The notes beneath the pieces are model-generated. The model was not told the origin of the DNA, did not search any database, and saw nothing but the letters and a program-made list of their open reading frames with translations. Source: Marinobacter panjinensis (GTDB taxonomy: Bacteria; Pseudomonadota; Gammaproteobacteria; Pseudomonadales; Oleiphilaceae). From it: DNA of 64,000 bases. Below are positions 27,187-34,311 of this stretch, piece after piece (the stretch's first letter is position 1; the number at the start of each line of letters is the position of its first letter). The stretch spans positions 3,224,001 through 3,288,000 of the forward strand of contig NZ_SZYH01000001.1 in NCBI RefSeq assembly GCF_005298175.1. Reading direction: 5' to 3'. Position numbers and translations under genes: made by a program.

Positions 27187-27687
27187 ATGAGCAACGTTTA
27201 CCCAAGAAATTTTTCACACATTGGTATATCCGTACCGGACCTCGAGCGAGCCGTTAAGTTTTACACAGAAGTAATGGGTTGGTATCTGATTATGGAACCC
27301 ACCGAGATCGAAGAGGACGACAGCGCCATCGGGGAGATGTGCACGGATGTATTCGGCGCGGGCTGGGGAAGCTTCCGTATCGCTCACCTATCGACCGGAG
27401 ATCGAATTGGCGTGGAGCTTTTTCAGTTCAAAAACCAGACTAACCCGGAGGACAATTTCGAGTATTGGAAAACCGGCGTTTTTCACTTCTGCGTGCAAGA
27501 CCCGAACGTCGAGGAACTGGCAGAACGCATTGTGGCTGCTGGTGGTAAAAAGCGCATGGAGAAGCCACGCTACTACTATCCGGGCGAGAAGCCTTACCGC
27601 ATGATTTATATGGAAGATCCGTTTGGGAACATCTTAGAAATTTATAGCCACAGCTACGAGTTGATATACAGCGAGGGTGCGTACTGA
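27187..27687 (+). CDS. VOC-family protein (glyoxalase/dioxygenase superfamily)
   Basis: 166 residues; AAGGAGGAG precedes the ATG. Starts NFSHIGISVPDLERAVKFYTEVMGW, with the metal-ligand histidine in HIGI, and continues with FHFCVQD (second histidine strand) and MEDPFGNILEIYSH (the metal-ligand glutamate in LEIYSH). One VOC domain of paired beta-alpha-beta-beta-beta modules. Could be a lyase, extradiol dioxygenase or binding protein. Regulation by the divergent LysR is likely. Confidence 0.88.
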   Translation: MSNVYPRNFSHIGISVPDLERAVKFYTEVMGWYLIMEPTEIEEDDSAIGEMCTDVFGAGWGSFRIAHLSTGDRIGVELFQFKNQTNPEDNFEYWKTGVFHFCVQDPNVEELAERIVAAGGKKRMEKPRYYYPGEKPYRMIYMEDPFGNILEIYSHSYELIYSEGAY

Positions 27688-27859
27688 ATTTACCAGTCTG
27701 CTACTCTGACCTAACCCCGTCTGATCACTACGGTCAGACGGTCCAGCGACGAGGACCACGCAGGCGCTAAGGGTTTGCCCCACATTTTATGCGGTACACC
27801 TCATCTGGTGACACCGGTTAGCAAAGTGCCAGACCACTGAATGTTTGCAGGAGAAAAAA
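27688..27859. other. Intergenic hairpin between the VOC and oxidoreductase genes
   Basis: CCGTCTGA (27717-27724) and TCAGACGG (27734-27741) form a perfect 8-bp stem with a 9-base loop. No T-run follows, so it is not a standard terminator; it may cap the VOC message or be a regulatory hairpin. The rest is unremarkable. Confidence 0.4.
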
Positions 27860-28987
27860 GTGTCAGATACCAACATCGAGCTTACTTCCACCATTAGCGA
27901 AGACAACAAACTGGAACTGGCCCTGCGCGAGATCGAGATCCCGCAGCCGGGCGACAACCAGGTGGTCATCCGCATCGAAGCCGCCCCGATCAACCCGTCT
28001 GACCTGGGCGTGATGTTCAGTGCGGCCGATATGACGACTGCCAGCCAATCCGGTAGCGCCGATCGCCCGGTCATCAGTGCCGATGTCCCGGCCAAGTTCA
28101 TGAGCGCCGTTAAAAAGCGGGTTGGCAAGCCTATACCCGTAGGCAACGAAGGCGCCGGTACGGTCGTCGCTGCTGGCTCATCAGCCGCTGCGCAAAGCCT
28201 GATGGGCAAAACCGTTGCGGTCATTGGCGGTGGTAGCTACCGCAAATATCTCTGTGCCAATGTTCAAAGCTGTCTGGAACTGGAGCCGGGTACGACTGCA
28301 GTCGAAGGCGCCTCAAGCTTTGTTAATCCGCTTACGTCATTGGCCATGGTAGAAACCATGCGAGCTGAAGGTCACAAAGCTATCGTTCACGCTGCCGCCG
28401 CCTCTAACCTCGGACAAATGCTCAACCGCATCTGCATCGCCGACGGCATCGACCTGGTCAATATCGTCCGCAAGCCGGAACAGGAAGCATTGCTGCGCGA
28501 TATGGGTGCCAAATACGTGGTCAACTCCAGTAGCGACAGCTTTATGGCAGACCTGACCGAAGCCCTTATCGAAACCGGCGCTACCATCGCCTTCGACCCT
28601 ATCGGTGGCGGTAGATTGGCTAGTGATATTCTCACCTGCATGGAAGTCGCGGTCTCTCGCAACATGACTGAATACAGCGTGTATGGATCTGACATCTACA
28701 AGCAGGTGTATATCTATGGCGGCCTTGATCGCGGCCCGATCACGCTGAACCGCACTTTTGGTTTTGCCTGGGGTGTGAACGGCTTTTTATTGTTTAATGC
28801 GTTAGGAAAACTGAGCAAGGAAACCACCATCGCCATGCGGAAACGCATAGCGGCCGAGATCAAAACCACGTTCGCCAGCCACTACACTCACGAAGTATCC
28901 CTGGCCGGTGCTTTACAACTGGACGCGATCGCGGTTTACGGCAAACAGGCTACCGGAGAGAAGTTCCTGATCAAACCACAGAGCTAA
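27860..28987 (+). CDS. MDR-superfamily zinc-type alcohol dehydrogenase / quinone oxidoreductase-like protein
   Basis: 375 residues from a GTG at 27860 (CAGGAG upstream). The N-terminal GroES-like domain (~30-150; PINPSDLG, GNEGAGTVVAAGS) and C-terminal Rossmann domain match the quinone oxidoreductase branch of MDR. It has no zinc-binding cysteine cluster, so it is NAD(P)H-dependent and zinc-independent. Reaction unknown; quinone or enal reduction is typical of the family. It is downstream of the VOC gene on the same strand, followed by a strong terminator. Confidence 0.88.
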   Translation: MSDTNIELTSTISEDNKLELALREIEIPQPGDNQVVIRIEAAPINPSDLGVMFSAADMTTASQSGSADRPVISADVPAKFMSAVKKRVGKPIPVGNEGAGTVVAAGSSAAAQSLMGKTVAVIGGGSYRKYLCANVQSCLELEPGTTAVEGASSFVNPLTSLAMVETMRAEGHKAIVHAAAASNLGQMLNRICIADGIDLVNIVRKPEQEALLRDMGAKYVVNSSSDSFMADLTEALIETGATIAFDPIGGGRLASDILTCMEVAVSRNMTEYSVYGSDIYKQVYIYGGLDRGPITLNRTFGFAWGVNGFLLFNALGKLSKETTIAMRKRIAAEIKTTFASHYTHEVSLAGALQLDAIAVYGKQATGEKFLIKPQS

Positions 28988-29033
28988 CGTTTGATCTCTG
29001 GCCGCAAGGCCATCCTGGGCTGCTTAAGATACG

Positions 29034-29065
29034 AACTGAGGTCAGATTGAACTGACCTCAGTTTT
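29034..29065 (+). terminator. Rho-independent terminator after the MDR gene
   Basis: A 12-bp perfect stem (29034-29045 paired with 29052-29063, AACTGAGGTCAG and its complement) with a six-base loop is followed directly by TTTTCC. It ends the MDR transcript. Confidence 0.85.
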
Positions 29066-29071
29066 CCTCTA

Positions 29072-29086
29072 ATACCCGACGGGTAT
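29072..29086. promoter_or_regulatory. Perfect palindrome, possible operator
   Basis: ATACCCG-A-CGGGTAT at 29072-29086 has 7-bp arms. No gene starts within 600 bases, so the role is unclear; it may be the remnant of a deleted gene's operator. Confidence 0.35.
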
Positions 29087-29260
29087 CAAAAGCATTTCGC
29101 GTTCGACAAAACCTAAACGATAGGTCGTAGTGTTGACTTCAGTAACCTGAACACAGGTTTCCGCCATATTCGATTACCTCAAATGCCCCTGTCTCGTCGT
29201 CAGTCACCCGGATAATATCGCCAGCGGCCACGAAAGGCGGGCTGGGTCAAGGGACGGGTG

Positions 29261-29276
29261 CAGCGCATTGTTAGGC
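29261..29276 (-). repeat. attC-like half-site
   Basis: CAGCGCATTGTTAGGC ends in GTTAGGC, a perfect GTTRRRY integron core site, and its upstream part resembles CAGCGACTTGTTA of sites A and B. No partner half is found within 130 bases to the left, so it appears to be a relic. Confidence 0.4.
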
Positions 29277-29371
29277 GGCATTTGGCACCGGCCTGGAAGT
29301 CTGCTTTTTCCCAGAAGCGGACGTCCCTCCTTAAGAATTGAACGTCTGTTCTCAGCAGACCGGGTGCATCG

Positions 29372-29413
29372 TCATCTTGGGAAGCTGATGTTCTACCATT
29401 GAACTACACCCGC
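29372..29413 (-). pseudogene. Broken tRNA-Gly (CCC), 5' portion only
   Basis: Reading from 29413 on the minus strand, GCGGGTGTAGTTCAATGG and what follows give an acceptor 5' strand, a normal D arm, and an anticodon arm with loop TTCCCAA (anticodon CCC). This matches bacterial glyU closely. The anticodon stem has a G:A mismatch (CAGC/GATG). After position 43 the sequence departs: there is no T arm (no TTCGA), though CACCCG reappears soon after at 29361-29366. It is a truncated or T-arm-deleted tRNA and should not be functional. Confidence 0.65.
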
Positions 29414-29718
29414 GAATCAGGGATCTCCAATTGTTTACTTCGATGGCCCAACAATCCCAATAGTCTCGTTTGTCCATCCCTTAGGTAGTGGAAAGGTAGC
29501 CCTACCCGCATACTTTCGAATGGCAGTATTTACCGGGCCGGCATGACAGTCACGTTAATGTCCCGGGACGACTGTCGAGGGACTTTACACAGACATCGAT
29601 CCCAGGGTCGCAGCGTGCCGTTGCGCGGCCGGAAATAGTTGAATTTTGTGAAGGTTCGTTTCCGCGGTATAAAAAATGCCTCATTTGAGTGCTTACCGCA
29701 CTTTGTGCAGAGGTTACC

Positions 29719-30501
29719 ATGCAGCCAAAGCATCTAGGCATGTACTTCGGGCTTTCGATCCTTCTCTTGATTCTATTTGCGGGATCCGCTAACGCCGGGC
29801 CGATCGAGATCCAGTTCGTTCGCGAGACGAGTGGTAGTACGGCGACCCTGGAGACGGTCGGTTTCGACGGGACCTCGTTCACGAGTGGCGCAACAGCTCT
29901 GGAGACGATCGCCCCGACCTGGACGGCGATGTCCTACGACCCGTTCGCAGACCTTATGTATTTCATTCGCGAGACGAGTGGTAGTACGGCGACCCTGGAG
30001 ACGGTCGGTTTCGACGGGACCTCGTTCACGAGCGGTGCAACAGCTCTGGAGACGATCGCCCCGACCTGGACGGCGATGTCCTACGACCCGTTCGCAGACC
30101 TTATGTATTTCATTCGCGAGACGAGTGCTAGTACGGCGGTCCTGGAGACGGTCGGTTTCGACGGGATCTCGTTCACGAGCGGCGCAACAGCTCTGGAGAC
30201 GATCGCCCCGACCTGGACGGCGATGTCCTACGACCCGTTCGCAGACCTTATGTATTTCGTTCGCGAGACGAGTGGTAGTACGGCGACCCTGGAGACGGTC
30301 GGTTTCGACGGGATCTCGTTCACGAGCGGCGCAACAGCTCTGGAGACGATCGCCCCGACCTGGACGGCGATGAGCGTCGTAGGGGACCAAACAGGACCGG
30401 GTCCGACGCCGGTCCCGGAGCCGGGCACGATGTCGTTGCTATTGGCCGGTTTGGCGCTACTTGGTTTCTCTCGCAGAAGGCGTGTCAGAAACGGCCACTG
30501 A
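29719..30501 (+). CDS. PEP-CTERM sorted protein with four near-identical 49-residue repeats
   Basis: 260 residues from the ATG at 29719 (AGAGG upstream). A signal peptide (to ~residue 26, SANA) is followed by four repeats of 49 residues (the last shortened) containing RETSGSTATLETVGFDG and TIAPTWTAMSYDPFADL. The C-terminus is a textbook PEP-CTERM tail: VPEPGTMSLLLAGLALLGF then SRRRR (~residues 233-256). Such proteins are cleaved by an exosortase and sent to the cell surface or matrix. The repeats look like beta-propeller blades. No exosortase is in this window. Little codon-level divergence between repeats suggests recent duplication. Confidence 0.9.
   Translation: MQPKHLGMYFGLSILLLILFAGSANAGPIEIQFVRETSGSTATLETVGFDGTSFTSGATALETIAPTWTAMSYDPFADLMYFIRETSGSTATLETVGFDGTSFTSGATALETIAPTWTAMSYDPFADLMYFIRETSASTAVLETVGFDGISFTSGATALETIAPTWTAMSYDPFADLMYFVRETSGSTATLETVGFDGISFTSGATALETIAPTWTAMSVVGDQTGPGPTPVPEPGTMSLLLAGLALLGFSRRRRVRNGH
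29821..30372 (+). repeat. Tandem 147-bp coding repeats (3 full copies plus one partial)
   Basis: Copies start at 29821, 29968, 30115 and 30262, each exactly 147 bp apart, and differ by only a few bases (for example GACC/GATC in the middle, and CTAGTACGGCGGTC in copy 3). The last copy stops at ~30372. Because 147 is divisible by three, unit changes keep the frame, so copy number can vary by slippage or recombination. Confidence 0.95.
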
Positions 30502-30582
30502 TCGCGGCGTCCAACTACGACAGGAAAATCGTCGCCCGGGTGCTCGAGCATTTTGGGTCAATAGCGGCCTCTGGCCCTTAGT

Positions 30583-31257
30583 CTAGCTCAATGTCCGGTT
30601 TTGGGCGGAACGCGTCCGCTCCATTGCTTTATTAGATGGCAGCTCCCGGTCACCGTTCGAGGCAGTACGCAACGCGACGACAATGCACCAACTGAACAGA
30701 AGCCCCAATAGAATGCGTTGCCACAATCCAGTCATGTCTCGAGCTTCGAGTGATGAGACAAGTAACGCCAACAGAAGAAGACTTGCGATCCCCGTTCCAA
30801 CGGAGTAGCTAGCTAGGACCCCACCCTTGTGTTCTTGCCACCAATAGATACCGAGCATGAGTGTTGCTGCGATAAGACACAAAAATGCTATCGGTGCGAT
30901 TGCGTTGTGAAGTAGGTTCTCTGTGGTTCCGGAGCCTTGCGGGCAGCCGATATCGCAAGAGATTAGTCCGGACGCAGCTACACCAAGACCGAAGAGACTT
31001 ACGAAGACTGAGGCGATGAGCGTAGTTCGTTTCTTCGGTAGCGCTTTAAGTAGGGCGACGCCGAAGGACGCAATAAGCAATCCTCCGAGGAGAAAACCCG
31101 CGTAGTTCATCAATGCCGCGTTCTCCGATCCGGTTGCACCCAACTCGCTTATGAATTGCCGTATGTGACTGTATCCGGGCCGGTTCGACGCGGCAGCTAT
31201 CATGACTGTAGAGAATATTACGGGGCCGAGAACGCCACCGAGCGTAGACTTAAGCAT
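30583..31257 (-). CDS. DUF998 membrane protein, integron-cassette-like
   Basis: 224 residues with six hydrophobic helices, and motifs GYSHIRQFISELGATGSENA and SGLISCDIGCP typical of DUF998. The start codon lies 26 bases downstream (on the minus strand) of attC B, as cassette genes do. The C-terminal tail SNKAMERTRSAQNRTLS is read from DNA that resembles the beginning of an eroded attC (TCTAATAAAGC), so the gene probably reads through a decayed site. DUF998 function is unknown. Confidence 0.85.
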   Translation of the reverse strand: MLKSTLGGVLGPVIFSTVMIAAASNRPGYSHIRQFISELGATGSENAALMNYAGFLLGGLLIASFGVALLKALPKKRTTLIASVFVSLFGLGVAASGLISCDIGCPQGSGTTENLLHNAIAPIAFLCLIAATLMLGIYWWQEHKGGVLASYSVGTGIASLLLLALLVSSLEARDMTGLWQRILLGLLFSWCIVVALRTASNGDRELPSNKAMERTRSAQNRTLS

Positions 31258-31282
31258 TGCGTTGTACCCTCGCGACTCTGCC

Positions 31283-31385
31283 AGCTAACGCCTAGCGCAC
31301 CGGCGTGATCTTGTAATGGAGGCGAAGCCGCAATGGAAAGGGCGTCCGGCGGCCATCGGCCGCGTACTACAGCGACTTGTTAAAA
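31283..31385 (-). repeat. attC site B (103 bp)
   Basis: On the minus strand the site runs from TTTTAAC (31385-31379, R'') to GTTAGCT (31289-31283, R'), with CAAGTCGCTG and GCGCTAGGC next to them. The centre holds a stem GCGGCCGATGGCCGC, shared with sites D and F. The TAA of the preceding gene is 8 bases before R''. This is the best complete attC in the array. Confidence 0.8.
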
Positions 31386-31393
31386 AGGCAAAC

Positions 31394-31705
31394 TCACAGG
31401 ACAAGGTCTCCGTACCCCCAGATTATGGTGCCCACCACTACGAGTATTGCCGATACAATCCGGTATGGTAGCTCATGATTAATATAATAATTCCCCTCGA
31501 TGTACTTGAAGCTACGGCTCGCATCGATGTAGGCAACATAAGCCCCCAACACTGTAGTTACCGAACCTGCCCTCTGGAACCAGTGAGTTCCGGGAGAATT
31601 GAGGTCGGCAATAATAGACGCTACTAACACCAAAACCGCTGCCACGGCAGGGAGCGCGCCGTGAACAATTAAAGATTTTTTCGACTCGTCAGCGGGGTGA
31701 CTCAT
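31394..31705 (-). CDS. Cassette-borne small membrane protein
   Basis: 103 residues with three hydrophobic helices (~12-32, ~45-62, ~80-101). No family is recognised. It lies exactly between attC B and attC C, in the orientation expected for a cassette gene. Confidence 0.7.
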   Translation of the reverse strand: MSHPADESKKSLIVHGALPAVAAVLVLVASIIADLNSPGTHWFQRAGSVTTVLGAYVAYIDASRSFKYIEGNYYINHELPYRIVSAILVVVGTIIWGYGDLVL

Positions 31706-31718
31706 AGCGGATTTTGCC

Positions 31719-31776
31719 TTTTAACGCGGAGCGAAGCGGCGGCTGAAAGCCGTCCGTCTTGCGCGATTGGTTATAG
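31719..31776 (-). repeat. attC site C (58 bp)
   Basis: Minus strand: from CTATAAC (31776-31770) through CAATCGCGCAAGACGG, a GGACGGC/GCCGCC-type stem, to GTTAAAA (31725-31719). The neighbouring 229-residue gene reads through almost the whole site and stops in the R' core (TAA at 31723-31721). Confidence 0.75.
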
Positions 31777-32407
31777 ACGCCTCATGGCAGTACAGCAGCA
31801 TGAAGTATCTCAGTTCCTTTAGTTTCTCTAGTTTCGACGGGAAAGCTGAAGCGACTACAACTATCAACAACATGAAAGAAATGATTGCAGCAGCGACGAG
31901 AGCGAGCTCCGCATACTCCATCCTGCTCCAGACCGATCCAACCAAACCGGCGAGCAAACCCAAAGAGAAGGTAACAATCTTTTTCGTGGCCGAAGACTCT
32001 GTAGCAACAATATCTATCTGCGAGTCCAAGAGCTCGAAACATCCCCTTATGGTTGGCTCACCAATAAAGGACTTTTTTAGTTTTTTCTTGAACATCAGGT
32101 ATCGAGTATCTTGATAGTTCTGCGATTTTAGGGGCTGTTTCGCTTCCTGATCGCCGAATTCCTCATACACCATTTTCTCATTAAGGGATGTGAACTTCAC
32201 AATCAAAGCAACTTCCGCAAGCAAAACAGGGACAAGCAGCCAACCTTGTAGGATGAAAAATAAGACGAGCGAAAGAAGAAAAACTACCACTAAGGCTATG
32301 GTGTAGAACCTTTCCCATAGTGACGTTGAATCCCATACTCCCAAAAAAATTTTGAGGCGCGTAGCTTCAGCATGGTAGGCGTCCCATACAACTTTCCAAT
32401 AACTCAT
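31721..32407 (-). CDS. Cassette-borne membrane protein reading through its attC
   Basis: 228 residues from the ATG at 32407 (GGAAGG 12 bases upstream; a GTG at 32440 would start inside attC D). Two hydrophobic helices at ~34-75 and two at ~145-195, separated by a charged region (YEEFGDQEAKQPL), resembling the layout of SLATT-type effector membrane proteins, but without a firm motif match. The C-terminal 17 residues (RARRTAFSRRFAPR) are encoded by attC C. Function unknown. Confidence 0.7.
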   Translation of the reverse strand: MSYWKVVWDAYHAEATRLKIFLGVWDSTSLWERFYTIALVVVFLLSLVLFFILQGWLLVPVLLAEVALIVKFTSLNEKMVYEEFGDQEAKQPLKSQNYQDTRYLMFKKKLKKSFIGEPTIRGCFELLDSQIDIVATESSATKKIVTFSLGLLAGLVGSVWSRMEYAELALVAAAIISFMLLIVVVASAFPSKLEKLKELRYFMLLYCHEASITNRARRTAFSRRFAPR

Positions 32408-32424
32408 CGGTTCAAATGTCCTTC

Positions 32425-32502
32425 CTATTACGCGGAGCACAGCGGCGGCCCGTCAGGGACGTCCGGCGGCCATCGGCCGCGGACAGCTGCGATTTGTTAG
32501 AT
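32425..32502 (-). repeat. attC site D (78 bp) with damaged R' core
   Basis: Minus strand: starts ATCTAAC (32502-32496, perfect RYYYAAC), contains GCGGCCGATGGCCGC, and ends GTAATAG (32431-32425) where GTTRRRY is expected. The central T of the GTT triplet is replaced by A, which should impair recombination. Confidence 0.7.
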
Positions 32503-33156
32503 TGCAATTGCACTTTGCCCCTCGACCTCCAAGAACCAGAAGCCTCCGTACTGTTGCCAGACGAGTTGGTAGCGTCCTTCCAGCCGGAAACTGACCGGTT
32601 TCCCACCAATTGGGGTGTCAAACGTTTGAGGGCCAAATTGCGCCCCTTGCGATGTATCGTAAGCCCAACACTTGGCGCTCTTGGTTCTTGGTTTTACAAG
32701 GCGCTCCATGTCATTCATGACAAGAGAAACTCCTTGCGTAGCAAGGCCTGCGGCAACATATCTTTCTAAGAGGAAAATATCGAAATACACATCTTTCATG
32801 AAGATGTCGGTCGCCCCACGGTACCCGCCGGACGCCGCTTTTGTACGGTAGCACTTCATCTCGATAGCGATCTTGTGAGCGCCACTTGGCCCTTGTCCTG
32901 TGAACAGAAGATCAATCTCTCGATTCGCACCGTCGACGTTGACCCCTGCCTCAAGCTCTACCCGAGTCGTTTCATCTTCGTGAAATATGATCAGAGGAGC
33001 TAGCTGCTGCAAGATATACGCATACTGCAATTGCATTGAGGCCTCCTTGTTAACAGGGATCAACCCGCCCCCAACCTTTCGGGAAAAGATTAGCCAAGCT
33101 TCGCTGACGGCAGCTCGCATTCTCTCAGGAAGATTTTCTGCCTCAAGGTTTTGCAC
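32497..33156 (-). CDS. Cassette-borne PD-(D/E)XK-like protein
   Basis: 219 residues from a GTG at 33156 (GAGGA upstream; the frame extends to a TTG at 33171 in the attC). The core has REIDLLFTG followed 10-15 residues later by IAIEMKCYR, the D...ExK arrangement of PD-(D/E)XK nucleases, preceded by an acidic strand VELEAGVNVDG. The rest is an alpha/beta domain (YQLVWQQYGGFWFLEV). It could be a nuclease (toxin, restriction or repair type). No methyltransferase or antitoxin is adjacent. The family call is from motif only. Confidence 0.65.
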   Translation of the reverse strand: MQNLEAENLPERMRAAVSEAWLIFSRKVGGGLIPVNKEASMQLQYAYILQQLAPLIIFHEDETTRVELEAGVNVDGANREIDLLFTGQGPSGAHKIAIEMKCYRTKAASGGYRGATDIFMKDVYFDIFLLERYVAAGLATQGVSLVMNDMERLVKPRTKSAKCWAYDTSQGAQFGPQTFDTPIGGKPVSFRLEGRYQLVWQQYGGFWFLEVEGQSAIAI

Positions 33157-33170
33157 GATGCTTCCTCGCA

Positions 33171-33231
33171 ATTTAACGCGAAGCGAAGCGGCGGCCCGTC
33201 AGGGCCGTCCGCCTTACGCGGTTTGTTAGCG
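33171..33231 (-). repeat. attC site E (61 bp)
   Basis: Minus strand: CGCTAAC (33231-33225) through AAACCGCGTAAGGCGGACGG, a GGCCC..GGGCC stem, to GTTAAAT (33177-33171, perfect GTTRRRY). The TAA of the 324-residue gene lies in the R'' core. Confidence 0.8.
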
Positions 33232-34200
33232 AAATCTCGGTTTGTGCTCGATTTCCAGGAGAGTAACGTAAGCCAAAGCCAAAAAGGTGGCAATTTTTGC
33301 GTTAGTAATGTCAATCGGCTTGCCGGAGTCATGCGAAAATTCATTGGCCATGCCCGCAAATCGTCCAAGAAGATCTCTAACGTGCTCTTCTTTTTCATGT
33401 TTTACGGCAGCAATGAGGTCACCAAGCAAAACCTGGGAGTAAGTCTTCTTTAACGTCAAGCTTCTCGAACAGCACTCTACTTTCAGCGCGAACTCCATGA
33501 TCCTTCGCACGGTATTGACCTTCTCGGCAATTTCATCAGCATCACCATCGGTAAGCTTGTCCAATGCTTTGACAACAGAGTCAATTCGGCCAATCGCAGT
33601 CCTGAAATTGTGATAGTAAAGAATATCTTTCGAGTGATGCGAACCAATACCGGACTGTTTAGGTATGACTGCCAGGGAGTACATTGGCGTACAGTGAAAG
33701 TCCATCACTTCAATTTCTTCACCAAATCTTCTGAGGACTCGTTTCTCGAAAAAGCTGTTATCAATAACCTTTATCTCGTCAGCTTGGCCTTGGAATAACT
33801 TCTTTATCTCCTTTTCAGTTTTTGCATACCCGTTAATCAAAAATATGGCGATATTTGGTCCGACTATTGGGACGATGGAGTTCACTTGTAAAGCGCATGA
33901 GTACAGTGATGCCGGAAACACCATGCTGCGAATTTCCCGCTCCTCCTCGGACTCATCTTTTCCACGATAATCATGCCAAAGGAGTTTTAATATACCGGTC
34001 TCACGATCCAGCTCGAAATTCTCGATCTTGTCCCAATTCGACATATCGAGAAAGTCCAGTATCACCAGGCCACCTAATTGATGATCTAGGTCAGCAAGCA
34101 AAGACATGATCTCATCATGATCAGTAATTGGTTCTTCGCCATACTTCTGAGCAATCTCAAAGAAAATCTCTGAACTCTTCTCGATGGGATAATCTGTCAT
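33226..34200 (-). CDS. Cassette-borne 324-residue protein of unknown function
   Basis: From the ATG at 34200 (a TTG one codon upstream is also in frame). No transmembrane segment or signal is seen. An acidic N-terminal half (~1-120; DHDEIMSLLADLDHQLGG) is followed by an alpha/beta middle and an all-helical C-terminus (~215-324; NTVRRIMEFALKVECCSRSLTLKK, LLGRFAGMANEFSHDSGKP) reminiscent of helical C-terminal domains in some defence ATPases. No Walker motif is present. It is the largest cassette gene here; function not recognised. Confidence 0.65.
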   Translation of the reverse strand: MTDYPIEKSSEIFFEIAQKYGEEPITDHDEIMSLLADLDHQLGGLVILDFLDMSNWDKIENFELDRETGILKLLWHDYRGKDESEEEREIRSMVFPASLYSCALQVNSIVPIVGPNIAIFLINGYAKTEKEIKKLFQGQADEIKVIDNSFFEKRVLRRFGEEIEVMDFHCTPMYSLAVIPKQSGIGSHHSKDILYYHNFRTAIGRIDSVVKALDKLTDGDADEIAEKVNTVRRIMEFALKVECCSRSLTLKKTYSQVLLGDLIAAVKHEKEEHVRDLLGRFAGMANEFSHDSGKPIDITNAKIATFLALAYVTLLEIEHKPRFR

Positions 34201-34210
34201 CAATCACTCT

Positions 34211-34311
34211 CGCTAACGCTGAGCACAGCGGCGACCTTGAAGTGGCGACGAAGGAGCCACGTAAAGGGCGTCCGGCGGCCATTGGCCGCGTACTGCTGCG
34301 ACTTGTTAAAG
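34211..34311 (-). repeat. attC site F (101 bp)
   Basis: Minus strand: CTTTAAC (34311-34305) with AAGTCGCAGCAGTACGCGG, the shared stem GCGGCCAATGGCCGC, then GTGCTCAGC and GTTAGCG (34217-34211). Very similar to site B. The TAA of the 141-residue gene lies in the R'' core. Confidence 0.8.

Larger units (their letters stand above)
29087..29718. other. Long gene-poor stretch with recombination debris
   Basis: About 630 bases with no convincing gene on either strand. It holds an attC-like half-site (29261-29276) and a broken tRNA-Gly (29372-29413), each listed separately. This looks like an eroded junction between the MDR operon and the PEP-CTERM gene. Confidence 0.6.

Noticed and set aside
27709-27824. 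Possible plus-strand attC between VOC and MDR genes
   Set aside because: ACCTAAC and GTTAGCA lie at suitable ends, but the arms do not pair and no cassette gene fits.
29821-30372. Possible CRISPR array
   Set aside because: Units of 147 bp with no variable spacers; they encode protein repeats.
29773-30390. 205-residue antisense frame and 198-residue +2 frame in the 147-bp repeats
   Set aside because: Kept open only because a stop-free 147-bp unit is repeated in phase; no start context or family match.
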